From: Candidatus Accumulibacter propinquus
Lineage (GTDB): Bacteria; Pseudomonadota; Gammaproteobacteria; Burkholderiales; Rhodocyclaceae
Assembly: GCA_016714935.1 (NCBI GenBank)
Contig: JADKBU010000046.1
Span: 1 to 16,440, forward strand
Direction of reading: 5' to 3'
Length of the DNA stretch: 16,440 nt
The notes below the pieces were generated by a model. That model had not been told where the DNA came from. It ran no database searches and was given only the letters and a program-made list of their open reading frames with translations. A program made the position numbers and the translations under genes. This document shows positions 14,093 through 16,440 of the stretch, in pieces. Position 1 is the stretch's first letter. Every line of letters begins with the position of its first letter.

Positions 14093-15240
14093 CGCGTGCT
14101 TGCCGCGGATTTTGCCGAGGACGATCGGTCAAGTACTGGAGCGGTCGCCGCCCCGACGGTATGGCGATGGCCAGACTGTGGTTGCCGACTGGAGACGACC
14201 TCACCGGCGGTTTCACCCCCGGGAACAGCAGCTTGCTGGGGTCGTGGCAGGCAAGCACGCAATATCTGGTCGGCGACCTCGACGCTGACGGGAAGGAGCG
14301 AACTGCTCGGAAATAAGGCGGCAAGCCGATGGCGAGGTGGTTGCCAACTCCTGGCGCCCTGGCGCCGACGGTCTGCTGGCCGTCGGCAGCACGGCGCTCG
14401 GTCAATATCCACCCAACAGTCGCTACACGCTGACCGATACCACCGGCGACGGCCAGGCCGATCTGGTGGTGCAATGGATTGCCGGGCAACGGCGTCAACT
14501 GTCTCACCGTCTGGCAGGAAGCGGCCTTCGGCTTTAGCCGAAGCGGCGACCGCAACCCGTATCGCGATGAGACCACCAGTGCCACCGCCCTGTCGCTGGA
14601 CTACAACGGCGATGGTCGCGGCGACTTCGTGTTTGCGCCGCGCGACGCCAACCAAGATCCGAACACCAGCGAACTCAGCACGCCTGCCTGCTGTGGCAAG
14701 AAGGTGCGCCCACGGGACTGCTGAGCACTCGTTACCACGATGGCGGCCTCGGGATCTGGTCGCAGAATGTCGACTTTCTGACTGGCGACGCCGACGGCGA
14801 TGGTCTTGACGATGTGCTGCGCATCTGGAAGAACGAGGACGACACCCTGCGGGTGACGGCCTGGCGCAGCGCCGGCAGCAGCCAAGACGACTGGCGATTC
14901 GAAGTGTCAACGACCGACATTCTCGCCGGTGCCCTGGCCAACCAGCAGTTCGTGGCCGCAGACGTCGATGGGAATAGCCGCACGATCTGCTGCAGATCGG
15001 ACAGGATGACTCAGACCGGGCGATCGCCGGGGTCTGGCTCGCCGGCGAGTCAAGCTGCGCCCGCCAGCCGGCAGCGGCATCCTGGGTCCTGGCTTGCAGA
15101 GGCGCATTACTTTTCCATGCCGGGGCTGGACGGTGCGCGCCTGACTTCGGTGCGCAGGCGGCGAGTGGCGGGGGTGGCAGCGCCCGCTTCGATGGCGCTA
15201 CGTCGTGGCATCGCCTCCGGAGATTCGCTGTTGCCGATCG
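14093..15240 (+). repeat. Propeller unit 4 (degenerate, many frame breaks)
   Basis: Starts at RVLAADFAEDD. The recognisable loops are GDLDADG, TDTTGDGQAD, LDYNGDGRGD, GDADGDGLDD and ADVDGNSRTD (after repair). The first loop is damaged by indels and the seventh is reduced to GLDGARLTS near 15123-15147. The right boundary is approximate. Confidence 0.6.
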
Positions 15241-16440
15241 TCACCCAGCCGCGCCGCCCGCCGGTAGCGATAATTTCGACTGGGGACCGTTCGACCAGAG
15301 CGAGACCACCACCTGGGTCGACCTGACGATAGGCAGCGTCCGCATCGCGCCAGCCGGCAACTGGTCGCCCCGGCTCGATCTGGTCACGGCGGTTTCCCGG
15401 GCACGACCATCCGGGCACGCTCGGCATCGACAATACCTGGAGCGAACGGCTCGAAGTCACAACGGCAGCACTGGCGAACCTCCGCCACACGCACGTCGTC
15501 CAGGAACTCGCTGACGGCCGCCCCGCCCTGGCGAGCGGCGAGTCGTCGAAACGTCTGCTCTCCCTTCGTCGCTGGCCGGACACAGACAGTGAGCGGCCGG
15601 ATCATCTTCCGGATCGCCGTCGAAGCCCAACAGCGTGCCCGAGAACAACGCCGGCGGCACGCGGTGGGAGGCGGAACAACGAGCAGCTTACCCGGTCGCC
15701 ACACGCTCCCGACTTGCGGGTCATCAACCCCTGCCACACCCTTCCAGGCGAGCGCTTTTTGCCGGCGACGAGCTGCACATCTCCTGGGAAGACCGCAACG
15801 ATGGCGCAGCGCCGCACGCAGACCGGCTGGATTTCCACCATCTGCTGATCAGGAACCGCTCTACCGGCGGAAATCCTGGTCCGACGCCGCTGCTTGAGAC
15901 CCCGCAGCCGTGGGCAACGGCAGCAGCGCCGCCGGCGCGTCCGGCTGCGCAGCCAGGTTTTCAGGCTCCCGGAGGGGCGTCCGAGGTGTCGGCGAGATCC
16001 GGGGATCAGCGTCAGTACCGACGAAGGTCGGACGGCCGGGGTGCGCTGCTCAGGAAATCAACGCGCACCCGTGGCGACCGCCGAAAGCAACAACCGCGCG
16101 GTCACGACCTACCACGGCAACGGCGGCCCGCCCCTACGCCGATCTGCGCGTCGACGCCCTGGTCGCGCTGAGCAGCGCCGTCGGTACGTTGCCCATCCGC
16201 GGGAGTTGGCTTCGGTGTCGAACCAGGGCCCCACCGATGCCGACCAGGACTGGACCGATCAGATCGTCCCACAGCACCGATGCGCTGATCAGCACGCGGA
16301 CGACGTGGTGATCGCCAGCGTTCGCCACAGCGGTGGGCTGCGTGTCGGCGAAAGCCACAGCCAGACTGCGAAGTCGCGATCCCATTCGCAGCCGCCGGAC
16401 GCTACCATCTCAGGCATTCGCAGCGACAGCGGCACCGAAG
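15241..16440 (+). other. CARDB-like modules at the C-terminal side of the giant protein (frame-broken)
   Basis: Stitching frames gives Ig-like segments of the CARDB type. Segment one includes SDNFDWGPFDQSETTTWVDL and DNTWSERLEVTT, ending near VPENNAGG (about 15635). Segment two starts near 15712 with LRVINPATPFQASAFFAGDE, then HISWEDRNDGAAPHADRL. Segment three starts near 16138 with ADLRVDALV, then VSNQGPTDADQDWTDQIVLS and RHSGGLRVGESHSQTAEVA. The signatures LRV, an N-x-G turn, a W-x-D-x-I/V-x-LS strand and PENNAGGN-like ends are those of CARDB adhesion modules. No single frame is open for more than about 500 bases. Confidence 0.6.

Larger units (their letters stand above)
12955..16440 (+). 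pseudogene. Frame-disrupted continuation of the giant LEPR-XLL protein, running off the window
   Basis: Protein similarity to the intact part continues, but the frame changes many times. Inferred one-base events: extra base near 12955, loss near 13514 and 13771, gain near 13785, losses near 13866 and 14093, a disruption near 14130, gains near 14293, 14310 and 14478, a change near 14668, loss near 14989 and gain near 15398, with more to the right. An in-frame TGA occurs at 13771. Several fall in short C or G runs (CC read as C, CC read as CCC). Once stitched, units 3 and 4 of the propeller and the CARDB-like modules are well conserved, so the coding content was recently under selection or is still functional and the indels are sequence errors. 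The 3' end is outside the window. Confidence 0.75.

Noticed and set aside
10681..15240. Regular repeats suggesting a CRISPR array
   Set aside because: The period is protein-scale (about 160 bases per blade and 1.13 kb per unit), the repeats are diverged at DNA level and they encode calcium-binding loops.

Overview
The window looks like the chromosome of a GC-rich, nitrogen-fixing Betaproteobacterium, probably Rhodocyclales-like (Accumulibacter, Dechloromonas or Azospira type). That placement is an inference from gene content, gene order, base composition and sigma-54/NifA promoter style; the sequence alone does not fix the genus.

Left edge (1-452): a truncated tRNA-Thr(CGT) gene on the minus strand with its own promoter, then about 400 bases without a convincing gene. 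These hold a strong plus-strand terminator with no obvious upstream gene and a terminator for the nifS operon.

Nif region (453-7728, all genes on the minus strand, so transcription runs right to left): two NifA/sigma-54 units. Unit 1 is nifE-nifN-nifX-(small ORF)-DUF269-DUF683-fdxB, the scaffold and accessory genes for iron-molybdenum cofactor (FeMo-co) assembly. Unit 2 is iscA-nifU-nifS, the dedicated Fe-S cluster factory. Each unit has a sigma-54 -24/-12 promoter, an upstream NifA site (TGT-N10-ACA) and an IHF-like site between them. A terminator-like hairpin after fdxB abuts the NifA site of unit 2. NifS supplies sulfur, NifU and IscA build or carry clusters, NifEN matures the cofactor precursor, NifX and the DUF269 protein are accessory cofactor-binding proteins, and FdxB is a ferredoxin. 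The structural genes nifHDK and nifB are not in this window.

Middle (7831-10010): a small FmdB-type zinc-ribbon gene divergent from nifE, a 12-helix MFS permease gene convergent with it, and a small XRE/CI-type HTH regulator.

Right part (10231 to beyond 16440): divergent from the regulator, a giant secreted or surface protein starts with an LEPR-XLL box. It continues as four tandem copies of a 377-383-residue unit, each with seven FG-GAP/VCBS calcium-loop repeats, best read as four consecutive seven-bladed beta-propellers, followed by CARDB-like modules. The frame is open to about 12.95 kb. From there to the right edge it is broken by many one-base indels, although the stitched protein stays well conserved. 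This could be poor sequence quality near a contig end or a recent pseudogene.
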